This document shows positions 35,206 through 46,609 of a stretch of DNA of 64,000 nt, piece by piece; positions within the stretch are counted from its first letter, which is position 1; the number at the start of each line of letters is the position of its first letter. Under the pieces are notes generated by a model, which had not been told where the DNA came from, made no database searches, and saw only the letters and a list, made by a program, of their open reading frames with translations. This stretch comes from Triatoma infestans. Taxonomy: Eukaryota; Arthropoda; Insecta; Hemiptera; Reduviidae. The stretch spans positions 62,001 through 126,000 of the forward strand of contig JAAEAF010002315.1 of NCBI GenBank assembly GCA_011037195.1, read 5' to 3'. Both the position numbers and the translations under genes were made by a program.

Positions 35206-36960
35206 AGATTAAAATTTGGAACAATCAATTTAAATGAATTAACTTTCACCATTATTCCACACTTTTAAATTCTTAGTATTTTTCATTAAAAACAAAAGGA
35301 AAGTCATTTAAATGGACTTAGTCGAAGTGTAAAATTGAAGCGTTAAAATAGACGATATGGTTATTTATAAATCCCCACTAAATAAGTACAACTGACAGCT
35401 AGAGATGTAAATCACATTGTTAGACTTTTCTAAGAAATGCACAATCTTTGAGATATTTTTATTTTCCATATATTAATCTAAAAACTTTATCAATTTATTA
35501 TTGTTTATAACAGAAAATATAAAGGTATAAATTCGTTTTTTTGTTTTGGTTTTTTTATTGGATTACTTAAATTTTAATCAGTTTTAAATATTTTGAAACA
35601 ATCACACTTCAAAACAAATTTCTTTTTTTTTTATCATGAGTAGATTTTTAGTTTAAGATTTTATCAACAGATGTTTATATTGTTCTAAAAATCACATTAA
35701 ATATATCAAATTAAATAGCAATTTATAACAATGCCTGGGACAAAAAGCTCATACACACGCACAAGACGACCCATATTTGGCCCAATTCCCTTGCCATAGT
35801 GTCTATCTTATTTAAACCTAAAGCACTACATCATCGTCTAGATGAGGAAAGCAAATTATAGCTTGGCTAGATGGGGAATTAAAACCTTCAACCATTCTGG
35901 TATGTCTAGGCAATCGGATCACCGACAAGATAATCTTTAAAATTATTTTCAATGAGAAATATCACAACTTAACTATTTAAGTTTTTTTTATTATTTAATA
36001 ATCCTTAACAAAAATAATATATACTTTACATTTTTTTTGGGCAAAAAATTACTTCAGGAAATGGATCTAGTGAATCATAGTTCTTCATGTATGAACGACA
36101 TTAAGAATACTTTCTTCAGCAGTAATTTTACAATCCATAACAAAACTTTTTTTTTTTGTATGGCAAATACTAGCACTTTATGTTTAGGAGTAACATAAAA
36201 ACATTTTAAAATAATATTTAAAACTACAAGACCAAAAATCCAATATCAAAGACATCCTTAGGTATTTCTTCAATTTTCACGAATTCTTCTTCTTAAACCA
36301 CCCCTATATTTTTTTAGAAAGTTAACAGCATAGAGAATTTCCTGAACTTCATCTACTACGGTCCTGCAACTTATTTCTTTGCCTACTTCTGAGCCTTAAC
36401 TATCTTCCAAACCATGAGCGGATTCTTGATTCTAGATCTTCTTGTCTCTTCTTACTTGAGCCAGGACACCATTACTTTTTAAACCTCAGTTTAATAACAA
36501 TCAATAACATACCCCTGAATAATAATTTCTTAATTTCTGCAGCCGGTCTATTACATTCAGGTTTTTCCTTACAGCGACGTGATTTTCTGTGACCACGAAT
36601 TTTGTTTTCTTCGTGACCTCTTATCTCCCGAGAAAATTTTTGTTAAAAGCTTTTCCACAGTTTTTTCAGTGGTAAGATTTGCAAATTTTAAGAAACAACT
36701 CGCTTATACACAAATGCCAATTCGTTGTAGAGAATTTGATGCAATATTTCCTCCAAACAATCTATGTAGTTCCGAATTAATTAATTTTTTCAAAAAATTG
36801 TGTTTTTTTTTAATAAAAAAGGTACAAGAGGTCACAAGGAGCTGCTCGCATTTATAAAAATCTCGGGTGAGACCACCCTTTTCACCATTGAGATTCCTCC
36901 GCGGTTCCTTCAAAAACTTTCTTAAATTATTTTTTTTATAATAAAAAGGTTAGCAGTTTT
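35206..36960. other. Amph intron, no feature recognised
   Basis: AT-rich sequence with several T tracts; a plus-strand open stretch near 36579-36857 has no recognisable protein features. Confidence 0.45.
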
Positions 36961-36984
36961 TATATATATGGGCCCCGATATAAC

Positions 36985-37290
36985 ACATAAAACTAACTGT
37001 AAACTATCTGAATTCTGTTTAGGTGTACTCCAAAGAGGATCTGACATGCTTTCGATCAAAATCTACAAAACCGAAACTGCGATTTTACTGAATAGTTTTT
37101 CAGTTTTCCATAATTTTCTTGAAAAACGGCTCCAAAGGTTTTCCTTTAATTTACAATATATATTTAGGCCTAACACTTTTCTAGGAAATATTTTTCTTCA
37201 GATAAAACAAGTACAAATCACCCTTTTTTTTTTTTTTACTGTTGGAACTAACCCTTGAAAAATTGGGATTTTTAAACTGAAACTATTAAG
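36985..37290 (-). mobile_element. HINE-like repeat, decayed fragment
   Basis: Weak but ordered similarity: GGATCTGACATG, then TTTTACTGAATAG, then AATTTTCTTGAAAAACGGCTCC, as in the reverse orientation of the element. Confidence 0.5.
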
Positions 37291-37299
37291 TTCCCTTGT

Positions 37300-38182
37300 T
37301 AAAAAACAAAAACCGAACTTCTTGTGTCGGCTCATGTTGTTTTTGTGTCAAAAACTAAAAGACCTATATGGATTCCTTAGATATCAGCATTTGTACATAG
37401 AATATAATCGTCTATGCAAGTGTGAGCTAATGTATATGGTGAGTTTACCACTGTATACTCGTATGTAGAGTTTGCTTGCTGTGGGTACTCTAGACCCAGA
37501 AGTTGCACACATTAACTAACTACCCACCGCTGTCCTGCATGGTCTGTATTGCATGCAAGTTGAGGTTCACTATAACTGTTGTTGTTAGGCTGGAATAACC
37601 CCGCAGGCATGCCAAGTTCTCTAAAGAAATTTGCTAGTCTATTCCTTCACATGGGGTTGTTTTTGTGTTACTTTGCTCTCATAAAGAGCTTTATTAAAAA
37701 AAAACAAAAAAAAAAAACGATATATTCAAATCTAGGAGCCTCAACATATGTTTTTACTAGAAAAATACAATTTTACAAAAATCTAAACAATATCTCCTTT
37801 TATATTAAATAAGGGAAGATAAAAATGATGTTCTTCGTCCAGTTATATGAAATCATTTTTTAAATTGATGCAATATCCACTAGGTTTACATTGTGTACAT
37901 AAATAATATACTCTGTAAAATATTATTACAGAACAATGAACGGACATAGTGATTGAATCAATGCTAAAAATATTTTTGCAATATTTTGTGATTGCTTTGA
38001 CGTTTTCTACTATTATAATGAATAGATTGTGAAATTGATCACACTTCAAATAACTTTGATAATCTCCTGATGATTTCAATCTATTTCTTTAAGAATTTGC
38101 ACAAGAGAGAAGTGATGCAAATTTAAATAAAAAAAAATAAAAAAATATAAGAATAATAATAATATAAAAATTAAAATATTAC
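37300..38182. other. Amph intron, no feature recognised
   Basis: A slightly GC-richer stretch near 37490-37650 shows no recognisable gene or repeat. Confidence 0.4.
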
Positions 38183-38318
38183 CTCTAATACACCTAATAT
38201 AGTTGTTAAATTCTTTTTGTAATCTACTAGCAGCAAGCTGTTGACGATTAAAATTTTCTAAATGTTCATCAAATATATCATCAGCGGTTCTATCAACTTT
38301 CCCCAAATTTTGAAGAAA
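38183..38318 (-). CDS. Amph: Amphiphysin, first recognised coding exon (N-BAR)
   Basis: This exon has 45 codons plus one base, with a TTTCAG acceptor and GTAATA donor. FLQNLGKVDRTADDIFDEHL followed by ENFNRQQLAASRLQKEFNNY is the signature start of the amphiphysin BAR domain. A phase-0 acceptor means that about 20-25 upstream residues (the start Met and the amphipathic helix) are on another exon. I looked for it on the minus strand to the right and did not find a convincing candidate. Confidence 0.95.
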
Positions 38319-38701
38319 CTGAAACAAATAAAAACAAAATAAATATTATAAATAATGGAAGTGATTTTATCAAATCAAAGTTCATTTAAATAAATAAATA
38401 AAAAAAAATAACATTAAAAACTGGGATAGACAATACAAATGTTGTGTTGAAAATATATAAACAACCATAAAATTGGCGGAAAATTATCTTATTTTATATT
38501 CTGAAGTTTGAATTGTTGGTGATTTATTTCTAAAGGAGTAAATAAAACTAACAGTAATATACACTACTACTGATAATATAACAAACATTGAAATAGTAAT
38601 TTGTGCTAAAGTACTGCTAAATTCTACAGAATAAAGCACCATACTAACTAGAGATGAAAAGAGTACCAAAATGAAATAAAACTTGACTATCCATTCTAAC
38701 A

Positions 38702-38900
38702 AGGGACGGGATTAGCTCAGTGATGGATTTGGAACGCTGAGGACTTACAGGGTACCCCAGTCCAACAACGCTGTTCTTAGGTTTTATTACCAAGGAGCTT
38801 ATACAACTCACTATCCGGTAATAGGCAGTGCTGTTTATCTAACGAGAAAACAGTGCCCAGAGGCCGGAATTGCACTGAGAAGGCTCCAATAGCTGCATGG
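38702..38900 (+). mobile_element. SINE family 1, diverged copy
   Basis: The head reads GGGATTAGCTCAGTGATGG, but the B box is eroded. The body retains CTCACTATCCGGTAATAGGC and GCACTGAGAAGGCTCC, then is truncated. Confidence 0.75.
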
Positions 38901-40040
38901 GGGCTTCGAATAGTGTAGTACAACAGGGCTTGGTCCTTCCCCACACAAATAATAATCAGAATAATATCCATTCTAGACCAAACGAAAAATCAGTTTAATT
39001 CATATAAAAATAGTGTTCATTTTTTAAGTTCATATAAAATAGGAATTGAAATGTAATTAGTGTGATGTGTGTTTCTAGTAGTTGTAGTTTGTAGTAGCTT
39101 GTGTAGCACGAGCGGTTTTGTAAAGGGGCTTGTAAGTATATATGTTTAAGAGAGAAGTACTAGTAATAATCAAGAGAGCACACTGTTTTTAAAATAGATA
39201 TATTCTCCAAGTGAAATTAAGTTACTTTACAATATCACAATTATATGCTATTATATGCAAGTCAATTATTAATCTAGAATAAATGTTAGTCACTATCACT
39301 GGCACTGAGTTTAAGAGAGCGATTGCTGAAGCAAGTGTTCTGGCTTGAGTGTCTGTTCAGACTATATTGAAGGAATCTCTTCTAATTGTTCGTTCTTTTC
39401 AAATAATGCTGGTATGTCTGGAGGGAGTCCCCCTAACTGTTTCTTGCCCTTTATCTCTTGGTAGCACTGACCTAAATTATAGTACCTGACTCTTTTCAGT
39501 GCACTAAGATACATTTAAAAAAATATTGACAAAATTCTATTTTTCAAACTATAAAATATTCTAAACTATTTTTCAAAACTATTATTTTTGCATTTCTTTC
39601 TTCCACTACAGAATCAAAAAATAACTTGTCAACATTTAAAATATTCCTTAGGTTTCAGCGGCCATTTTTCAAGAAAAACACTTCCGAATTCTCGGGTTGA
39701 GACCGCAACAATGATTTGGGCGAAACGTCTGTTTTTCAACATAATAATCGTTTGGAACGTTATCATTTTTTGTTCAAAATTTAAAAAAATATCTTTTACA
39801 TATGAACAAAGTTATAAGTATTAAAAAATTATTGTTTATCATTAAGATATGCAACTTATATTTTATGCAATTCCTTCAATTTCAGGAAATTAAAATAGTA
39901 AAATGTTTAAAGATTTATTATAAGAAAAGAAAACTAGTCCTCACAACAGTTTGAACGTTATTTACTAGAAAAATTTTTAATTTGTTTTCAAGTTAATTGC
40001 TTGCAAATAGTATAAAAACGAAAATGTACACTAACAAAAC
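38901..40040. other. No gene recognised
   Basis: AT-rich. A GGGCGAAACGTCTG segment at 39718-39731 resembles the 3' half of a hammerhead-like core but lacks the CTGANGA box. Confidence 0.4.
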
Positions 40041-40133
40041 AATTTCTAGTATGTAACACTCAAATAACTTTCTCATACTGCAATTCACAAATTTGTATTT
40101 CTATCAAATGTTTAGTTACTCTCAAAAATATAT

Positions 40134-40531
40134 TGTAACGCAGCCACTGGTGCCATCTAGGAGAGAAAGTAGGTACCTCAAGTTCTCCTAGTGGCCGCTA
40201 GGAAGCGCTGGCGGCGCGCTCTAGCCCTTTCTAGAACAATATTGACCTTCTAAACCCTTCTCTACCGGTATAAATAGTGGGACCACAGATAGTTTACAGA
40301 GATTCGTGTTACAAACGAAGTGTGCATTTGTGAAAAGTGTATAAAAAGTGAACAAAGTGAACTTTCATTGGTTTAAACTGTGAATTAATTATTATTATTA
40401 AGTGTTGTATTTGTAATTTATTGTGTAAAACAATAAATTGGTGTTTTTCTTATTGAAGTTTAAAGTATTTTATCTAAACGAACCCACTTATAACTAGTTG
40501 CAGTAGCTAGTTTAGAGGGAAAAATGTTACA
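40134..40531 (+). mobile_element. Solo LTR, Gypsy-like
   Basis: This 398-bp unit begins TGTAAC and ends GTTACA (perfect 6-bp inverted ends). It is flanked by ATAT at 40130-40133 and 40532-40535. Inside are a TATAAATA box at 40269-40276 and an AATAAA signal at 40432-40437, in the order expected of a U3-R-U5. No internal coding region or second LTR is nearby, so it is a recombined solo LTR. A 4-bp duplication favours Gypsy. Confidence 0.85.
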
Positions 40532-41326
40532 ATATAAAAGAACCGTACTGAACTAAAATTGCATAATATTTCTGAGAGAAACATAAAGTTCAACTCAACA
40601 TTCCACTGAAATTAATTTTCTTAGGGAAAAGTGTTAAACAATAATAATGGACACCAAGATTAAAGAAAACCTTTTATAAAATTGTTATCGAAGAAATTGT
40701 AGAATTAAAAAAAAAAAAATAATAATAAATAAGGAAAAGCAGCACTTTGGGCAATTTGATTTTTCCAAACTCAGAATTTTGGAATAAATTCTCCTTAATA
40801 TTGTATAGGAAGTAAAGAAAATCATATATTGACAGCATTTTAGTGAAAACCCTAATAAACCCCGACCCGAAAATGTCTCAAATCAATTTTCCCAGTAACA
40901 TGTTTTCACACACACACACACACACACGCACACACACAGATGAGACGAACTAGTAATATTTTATTCGGAAAGGGAGACGAAATTGGGGGGGGGATATTGC
41001 AAAAATAAAAGTAAAAATCAGATTATCTAACTTCTCAAATAGAACATATAATTGGAAATCACTGAACATATTACCGTTTTATTGCCGAATAGAATAATGT
41101 TCTGTATGGACTTCTTATGTATGTTACAAAAATTTCGAGTGATATACCCCATGCCCTTGCCCACCCTACCTCTGCCACTGCCCATGTCTGCCAATTAAGT
41201 ATTTCCATTTCATTTCATACACATAATATTTGTGGGCGAACAAAATATCTTAAAAATGAATAATCACAGAAAATTTAAACTTAATATTCCGTTTAGGAAC
41301 ACATACCAGTTAGTAATTTTCTTCCG

Positions 41327-41367
41327 TTATGTCTATAGTTATGGTTATGTAATAACTATAGGCATAA
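41327..41367. other. 16-bp-stem hairpin
   Basis: TTATGTCTATAGTTAT pairs with ATAACTATAGGCATAA around a 9-nt loop, with one G-U wobble. It lies just left of a hammerhead-like motif. Confidence 0.6.
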
Positions 41368-41415
41368 CCGAAGATGTTATAGCAAGTTTTCCAAACTTCT
41401 CTAACTTTAAGAGAG

Positions 41416-41454
41416 CCCCTGAAGATGGCAAACAATATTTGCCGAATCGTCGGG
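41416..41454 (+). ncRNA. Hammerhead-like motif, family 2, mutated
   Basis: CCC/GGG stem I arms, CTGAAGA, one extra T, stem II GGCAAA/TTTGCC, then GAATCGTC where GAAACGTC is expected. The A-to-T change hits the conserved 15.1 position, so activity is doubtful. Confidence 0.45.
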
Positions 41455-41691
41455 TTTTAAATAAAAAATACTTTAAAATTATTTGGTGGTTTTTTTTTTT
41501 TGGAAACTTCCTGGTCGATAAGCCAACAATTAGATACACCTATTTCCAATAAAAATTCAATTTCATAAAAGTGGAACGATCGCTATACTTTCCTCCTTAC
41601 TAAATAAGAAAAAGTAAAAAATATTTTACTTTAAAAGTGATTAAATAATCACCAGAGAAATTTTCCGTGATGGCCTGCTTCATTTTGTGGT

Positions 41692-41729
41692 CATCGACCG
41701 CTTTCGGGCGTTCGCCTATCTTCAGGATG
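41692..41729 (-). ncRNA. Hammerhead-like motif, family 1 (left arm)
   Basis: Minus strand: CATC, CTGAAGA, T, stem II AGGCGAACGCCC (one mismatch), GAAAGCGGTC, GATG. The core is kept, but the stem III palindrome is altered (GCGGTC instead of CCGGTC). Confidence 0.45.
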
Positions 41730-41827
41730 CGTTTGTCAGACAGTGTGATAACTGAACGTTTGTATAAGAGTGTATAAACTGAATTCGCTCTGTGCAAGTC
41801 CGTGTTATCACACTGGCTTGGAAAACG

Positions 41828-41865
41828 CATCCTGAAGATGGGCGAACGCCCGAAACCGGTCGATG
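41828..41865 (+). ncRNA. Hammerhead-ribozyme-like motif, family 1, best copy
   Basis: In order: CATC (stem I, 5'), CTGAAGA (matches CUGANGA), one extra T, GGGCG-AA-CGCCC (stem II), GAAA, CCGGT, C (predicted cleavage base) and GATG (stem I, 3'). ACCGGT is self-complementary, as in dimeric hammerheads with very short stem III. All core residues are present. The extra nucleotide between A9 and stem II departs from the standard fold. Confidence 0.5.
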
Positions 41866-42154
41866 ACCACAAAATGAAGCAGGCTATCGCGGAAAATTTC
41901 TCTGATGCTTTCCAGCTCTGCGGAACCAACCACCACCACAAGTAATAAAATAAATTTAATTAATCATAATTGAAATAAATAAGTATGCCAGTGGACTAAA
42001 CGACCGAACTGTGCAATCTACTTATTCAAAGCTTCTTTTCAACAGTTATCGTATTTTTTTTTTTTTCAAGTTACACTATGTTTATACATACCATTTCAAA
42101 ATGCCAAATTATAATAAAAATGAGGAAAATTATAAAGGATATTAATTAAATAAA

Positions 42155-42250
42155 TTTCTAACCTATGGTGCAACAGCCCATAAAGAGCCAAGGCTTGCCG
42201 CCAGACGGCGATTTGTATCCTGGGGGACGTGTGTGGTAAGCATGCCGCGA
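42155..42250 (-). mobile_element. SINE family 2, 3' fragment
   Basis: It is the reverse complement of the distal half of the element at 45560-45810, sharing GCTTACCACAC, AAATCGCCGTCT and CAAGCCTTGGC. Confidence 0.75.
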
Positions 42251-42259
42251 TTCCTTCAC

Positions 42260-43540
42260 CATTTAATTATTTAATGAAATAAATATATTCACTAAATTTA
42301 AGAAAAAATTTATTACCCCTTTAAAATAATGTTTGATCCTATTCGTTTTTTTAAATTCAACCATTAAATTAGCTGAATAAAATTCAACACCACTTTTCTT
42401 ATGTTAGCTTTTGAAGCATACATAATTTAGTTTTTTCTTATAATTGGTTTCCTTGTAAAAGTTTAATTAATCCTAATATATCATCTGTTTCTATTTATTA
42501 TATGGAAACCAATATAATAACATAGTAGGAACCAATTAATATAATGTAGAAAAAAAGAATCTGATGTGAAACCCATATTTGTCCTTTTTCTTATTTCAGT
42601 TTCGATTCCACACATTTTTTTTTTTTTTTTAATCAGAATTTGTTGCTGAACGTTTAGTACTTTTAATTTAAAATTTGATCAGAGATGGAAACAAAACTTA
42701 AGTTTTCAGGTCAAGTCTGCGTCAGTGGTTTGTTATAAACTGACATTTCTCCTATATTGCAATAGGCTTCTCCAAGGTAGTGTCAACTTAAATGCCAAAG
42801 CAGCATGGTCTAGAAACAATGAGCAGTAGGACGAGCAGAAGAAGAGCGGCACCCCATTTCTTTCGCCATCTTGCACCATAAATGGCTATTAGGTGGTGGG
42901 TGGGGGCTTACTTTTCCCTTTCATGCATATGATTGGTTTGCGCGGATGATAAGTCTCCCTTTCCAGGAAAAAACGAGAAAGAGGAAAGGAAAAAAATAAT
43001 AGTTACCGTAACAAAAACAACAAGTTTTGTTTAAACTTGGATCGCTATGTGCACAGATATAAACGAGAAATCTTTGATATTACATTTCAAATTTTATATG
43101 AGTTTGTGCAATCTTTTGGCGGTATAAAGTGTAAAAACATAAATTTATATAACTAACTGATATATAACTGCACCAAGAGAAAGTCGTGAGTGAGTGTTTT
43201 ATACCAAATTTTTCTTTATTTTTCAAACGACATTTTCAAGTACGTAGTCATTTTCTAGTGGTGAAGATTCTTATTCTAGCAGTGAATATAAAGAACTGGA
43301 TGAACATTATCGAAATAAAAAAAATAACAGCACAATCAATAAGTAGCTTTAGAAACGCAACTTCCTTGAGACAAATAAATATGGCACGACCAAATTTTTC
43401 GTTCAGTCATTGAAGTCTCTGTTTTTTGTTTTTTTTTTATATGGCCAATCGGTAGGGCATGTTTTCGAAAACTCGTAAACATATTCTCAAAATCAATTTT
43501 CCTAGGAAAGACTTTCTATTTAGCAAGCGAAGTTAAAGAA
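42260..43540. other. AT-rich sequence with small HINE-like end fragments
   Basis: Partial 5'-end matches occur near 42557-42600 (ATCTGATGTGAAACCC) and, reversed, near 43172-43210 (AAGAGAAAGTCGTGAGTGAG). No gene recognised. Confidence 0.45.
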
Positions 43541-43549
43541 AATTAAAAA

Positions 43550-44440
43550 TCTGGTGTGAAACACTTATACAACTCTCTCTTACTCCAGTTTTAAACTTGT
43601 AATTGACAAACTTTATAGTTAGTATACCAAAGTTAATGATATTCGTCAGTGTTTTTAAAGCGAAAATCACAAAAACTGAAAAAACTGTTCAGTAAAAATA
43701 CACTACCGGTTTACGTTCTAGAAACTCGGAATTTTAGCGATCTATTTAATTAATTTTGTCTAGATGGTATAGAATTGTATAATCAACTACGATAGTATTT
43801 TAGAGGCAAACATAACCCCACCCCCTCCTCCAAAAGCCCGCTTAAATGAGTTTACTTGGTGAAATGTTTCAAATAAAAGTTGTAGCTTTTTATATATGCA
43901 GTTCACATACTTGGTTTAAAGAAAATCGTTGAAGCGCTGTTTTATAGAGAAAATGGCGAAACATTGAAAAATACTTTTTAGTAAAAACACACTTCCGGTC
44001 ATCTGATTTTTTTCAAACTTGGAATTTCCGCAACATATTTAATTCTAATTAATATAATTTACATAATAGAATTGTGTAATAAACTGAAATAGCACTTTAG
44101 AGAACACATAACGGCCCCCCTAAGTGCATTTTCTTGGAGAAATGTTTCAAATAAAAAAATCATTGAAGCATTTTCGAGAACATTGCAAAAAGGTGAAAAA
44201 AAAAAAATCAGTAAAGTGGTACTTCCGGTTAAAGGAATTTTTACAAATAACATATTGTCGGATCTTTTGGTGATATCTAAACGGAATATCAAGTTTGAAC
44301 TTTCTGCGATTTTTTGAGTTATGCTGTTCTCATACATACGTACACACACACACACGCAGACCTTTTCTAAAAACCACTTTTTTGGACTTAGGAGACCTCA
44401 AAACGGATATTTCCGGTGAAAACTCTATATTGAAAATTAG
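43550..44440 (+). mobile_element. HINE-like repeat, copy C
   Basis: It begins TCTGGTGTGAAACACTTATA, has both internal units and a (CA)n tract near 44342-44356, but lacks the terminal 3' hairpin. A second, more decayed 3' piece follows at about 44452-44680. Confidence 0.75.
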
Positions 44441-44689
44441 ATAAAAGTCCCAGACTTTAAAAGAAAATCGTTGAAACGTTTTCGACAAAAAAACAACAAA
44501 CTTTTTCGTAAAAAATCTTAATCGAAACTTTCATGTAAGTTTCCATGGTGATAACTCAACAGGAATATTAAATATGGCGATTTTTGCTTTGAGATATTCT
44601 CTCTTTCCCTGTTTCTCTTTCTTAAAATAAAAAATATTATTTCCGGTGGAAATCAATTTCAATATTCGAAATGATAGCAATTCTTGTGC

Positions 44690-45555
44690 TTCTTCTTCTT
44701 CTTACAGCGAAATAAGAAACGTAAGAATAAAAGTATGAATAAAAGTCTGTATATATCTGTATATAGAACAAGGACAAATACCGGAAATGTTTTTAAGTAT
44801 GAACTTCCTTTATATCCATGGAAATTCAATACGCAAATTTTCATTGTTATTTCACAATTGACAATATACAACTAAAAAAAAATAAATAGACTCATTTAAT
44901 ATAGATATTCCAATCAAATAAAAGTTATATTTCGTTAAATAATTTATTATTTGATAATTTTACTATTTCTACCTTAGGTGACAATAATTTTGAAGGGTGT
45001 AATTTTGAAATTTTAGTTGAACGATTGTCAAGATATTCGAAGTCAGTTTACAATGTAAATTTCTTATATTTTAGAAACTTTTTTTTGATAAAAATATTTC
45101 ACAAATCCTTTATTCATTTATGTTTACTTACTATATAAAGTAATTTAAAAATATGTCCACTCGCATAAATTCAAATCAGAATAGAGACAGAAGTGGTACT
45201 TAGTTTTACATTGAAAAGAAGCGTTAACAGTAGAGGACCCAATTTACCTTCTAATATTTTTCAATGCAATGTTAGAACAAATATTTAGGAGGACTGAATT
45301 GGCGAAGTTATCTTGTTTGCCACTTCTGATTTATCTTCACTTAAAACATGTTTCTAAAGTAAGTTTTAACTGTAAACACCTAAAAGACTAAACTGGGAGT
45401 TTCTTATATTTGAAAACTGTATTTCTTCTTTGAAAACGAAGAATACAGGAGATTAATTGAAAAATGTCCATTAGTTGGGAAAAAAAAACCAGTCCATAAA
45501 ACATATTTTCAAAGCACCATGGAATTTAATATTAAAAGGAATATATTTAATTACT
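44690..45555. other. No gene recognised
   Basis: AT-rich spacer; a (TTC)n stretch is present near 44683-44702. Confidence 0.4.
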
Positions 45556-45559
45556 AGTC

Positions 45560-45810
45560 CTCACGCGTTGGTCTACTGGCTAGCGCATTCGCCTTTCGTG
45601 CGAGAATTCAGGGTTCGATTTCCGTGGGGGGAAAGTCGGTGTTGACCCAGTATCGTGATAAAAAAGTGGGAAGCTACAGTTAGTAGCGTCCTAGGTAGCG
45701 AAGGCCGGAACTAAACGGCGAGGGAACCGCTTACCACACGCCCCTCCCCATTCAAATCGCCGTCTAGCAAGCCTTGGCCCTTCATGGGCTGCTGCGCCAT
45801 AGGGTATTTT
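45560..45810 (+). mobile_element. tRNA-derived SINE, family 2
   Basis: The head reads TGGTCTACTGGCTAGCGCAT (A box) and GGTTCGATTTC (B box). A body without similarity to family 1 follows and ends CTGCTGCGCCATAGGGTA. A 3' fragment of the same family is at 42155-42250. Confidence 0.8.
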
Positions 45811-46224
45811 TTGTTATATGTATTTAATATTGCATAGTCTTTTGCCTTCTTTATGGTACTCAAACATGGTCTATGACTAAATAGAATATTGTAAAAGGAT
45901 ATTGATACTAAATAGAATTTACAGCGCGTATATAACACTCAAAGGGCCATGGAAACGAACATTCTAGGTATTAATAGAAAAGATATATGAGTACCGGCTT
46001 TTGAAATTTGAAAGAAGACCAGCGATTACCAGCTAAGAAGTTGACATGGAATCGGACAATACATGCATATAGGTTTGATGATAGAACAAGGACACAAAAC
46101 TGCATAGAATGATGCCCGTCCAATGAAAAGATAGTTTAGGAGATGAAATTAAACATGTCTCAGCATTAAATTTTAGCACAAAAGGCCCCCCAAAAAAGAG
46201 AAAAGAAGGACCAAATGGGGGGAG

Positions 46225-46440
46225 CCAAATGGTGTGAGACAATCATCAGAGACATTTTCCGTGATAGCCTGCTTCATTTTGTGGTCATCGACCGGTTTCG
46301 GGCGTTCGCCCATCTTTAGGATGCGTTTGTCAGACAGTGTGATCACACAGACTTGCACAGAGCAAATTCAGTTTACACACTTACTCGTCACTCACACTGA
46401 CTCGTCTCTGCTGGCAGCGCTGCTAAAAATAAAATACAGA
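46225..46440 (-). repeat. Family-1 hammerhead-like repeat, third locus
   Basis: It matches the 41.65-41.91 kb element over the motif and both flanks (minus strand: CAGACTTGCACAGAGC reversed, then the core, then GACCACAAAATGAAGCAGGC). Confidence 0.7.
46286..46323 (-). ncRNA. Hammerhead-like motif, family 1, mutated core
   Basis: Minus strand: CATC, CTAAAGA, T, GGGCG-AA-CGCCC, GAAACCGGTC, GATG. Identical to the copy at 41828 except CTGA became CTAA, which removes the invariant G5. Confidence 0.5.
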
Positions 46441-46609
46441 AACTATTGATAACTTCACAATTGGTGTCACTGCAGGTCTCACAGCGCTGCCAACAGCTTA
46501 CAACCAGGAAAACCTTATAATATGAGGACCGCTATCTCACATTCAGATGCTAGCAATGGTGGCTAGTCCCTCTATAAAGTGTCCTGATTCTGTATTACAT
46601 TGTTGTTTA

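Larger units (their letters stand above)
17295..38318 (-). other. Amph: Amphiphysin gene, exon 2 to stop (span)
   Basis: Nine coding exons were found on the minus strand: 38183-38318, 34325-34515, 33737-33841, 32452-32622, 31808-31917, 22582-22613, 21925-22329, 19359-19501 and 17295-17375. They sum to 1374 bp, 457 residues plus stop, with every splice phase compatible. Order: N-BAR domain, low-complexity linker, SH3. Amphiphysins bind and curve membranes; the fly protein organises T-tubules and photoreceptor membranes. The initial exon carrying the start Met and the amphipathic N-terminal helix was not located between 38319 and the right edge. The introns hold most of the repeats of this half of the window, including a whole BEL element. 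Confidence 0.9.
41651..41908. repeat. Inverted repeat carrying two family-1 hammerhead-like motifs
   Basis: The arms at about 41651-41751 and 41805-41908 pair almost completely. They carry AGAGAAATTTTCCG at one end and its complement at the other. Each arm holds one family-1 motif in opposite orientation. The ~50-bp centre includes GAATTCGCTCTGTGCAAGTC, which recurs at 46345-46370 in reverse. Confidence 0.8.

Noticed and set aside
39718..39731. GGGCGAAACGTCTG as another hammerhead-like core
   Set aside because: No CTGANGA box or stem I partner at the expected position.
40905..40937. CA-rich tracts as possible CRISPR or structured arrays
   Set aside because: Simple dinucleotide microsatellites; no spacers of constant length and a eukaryotic context.
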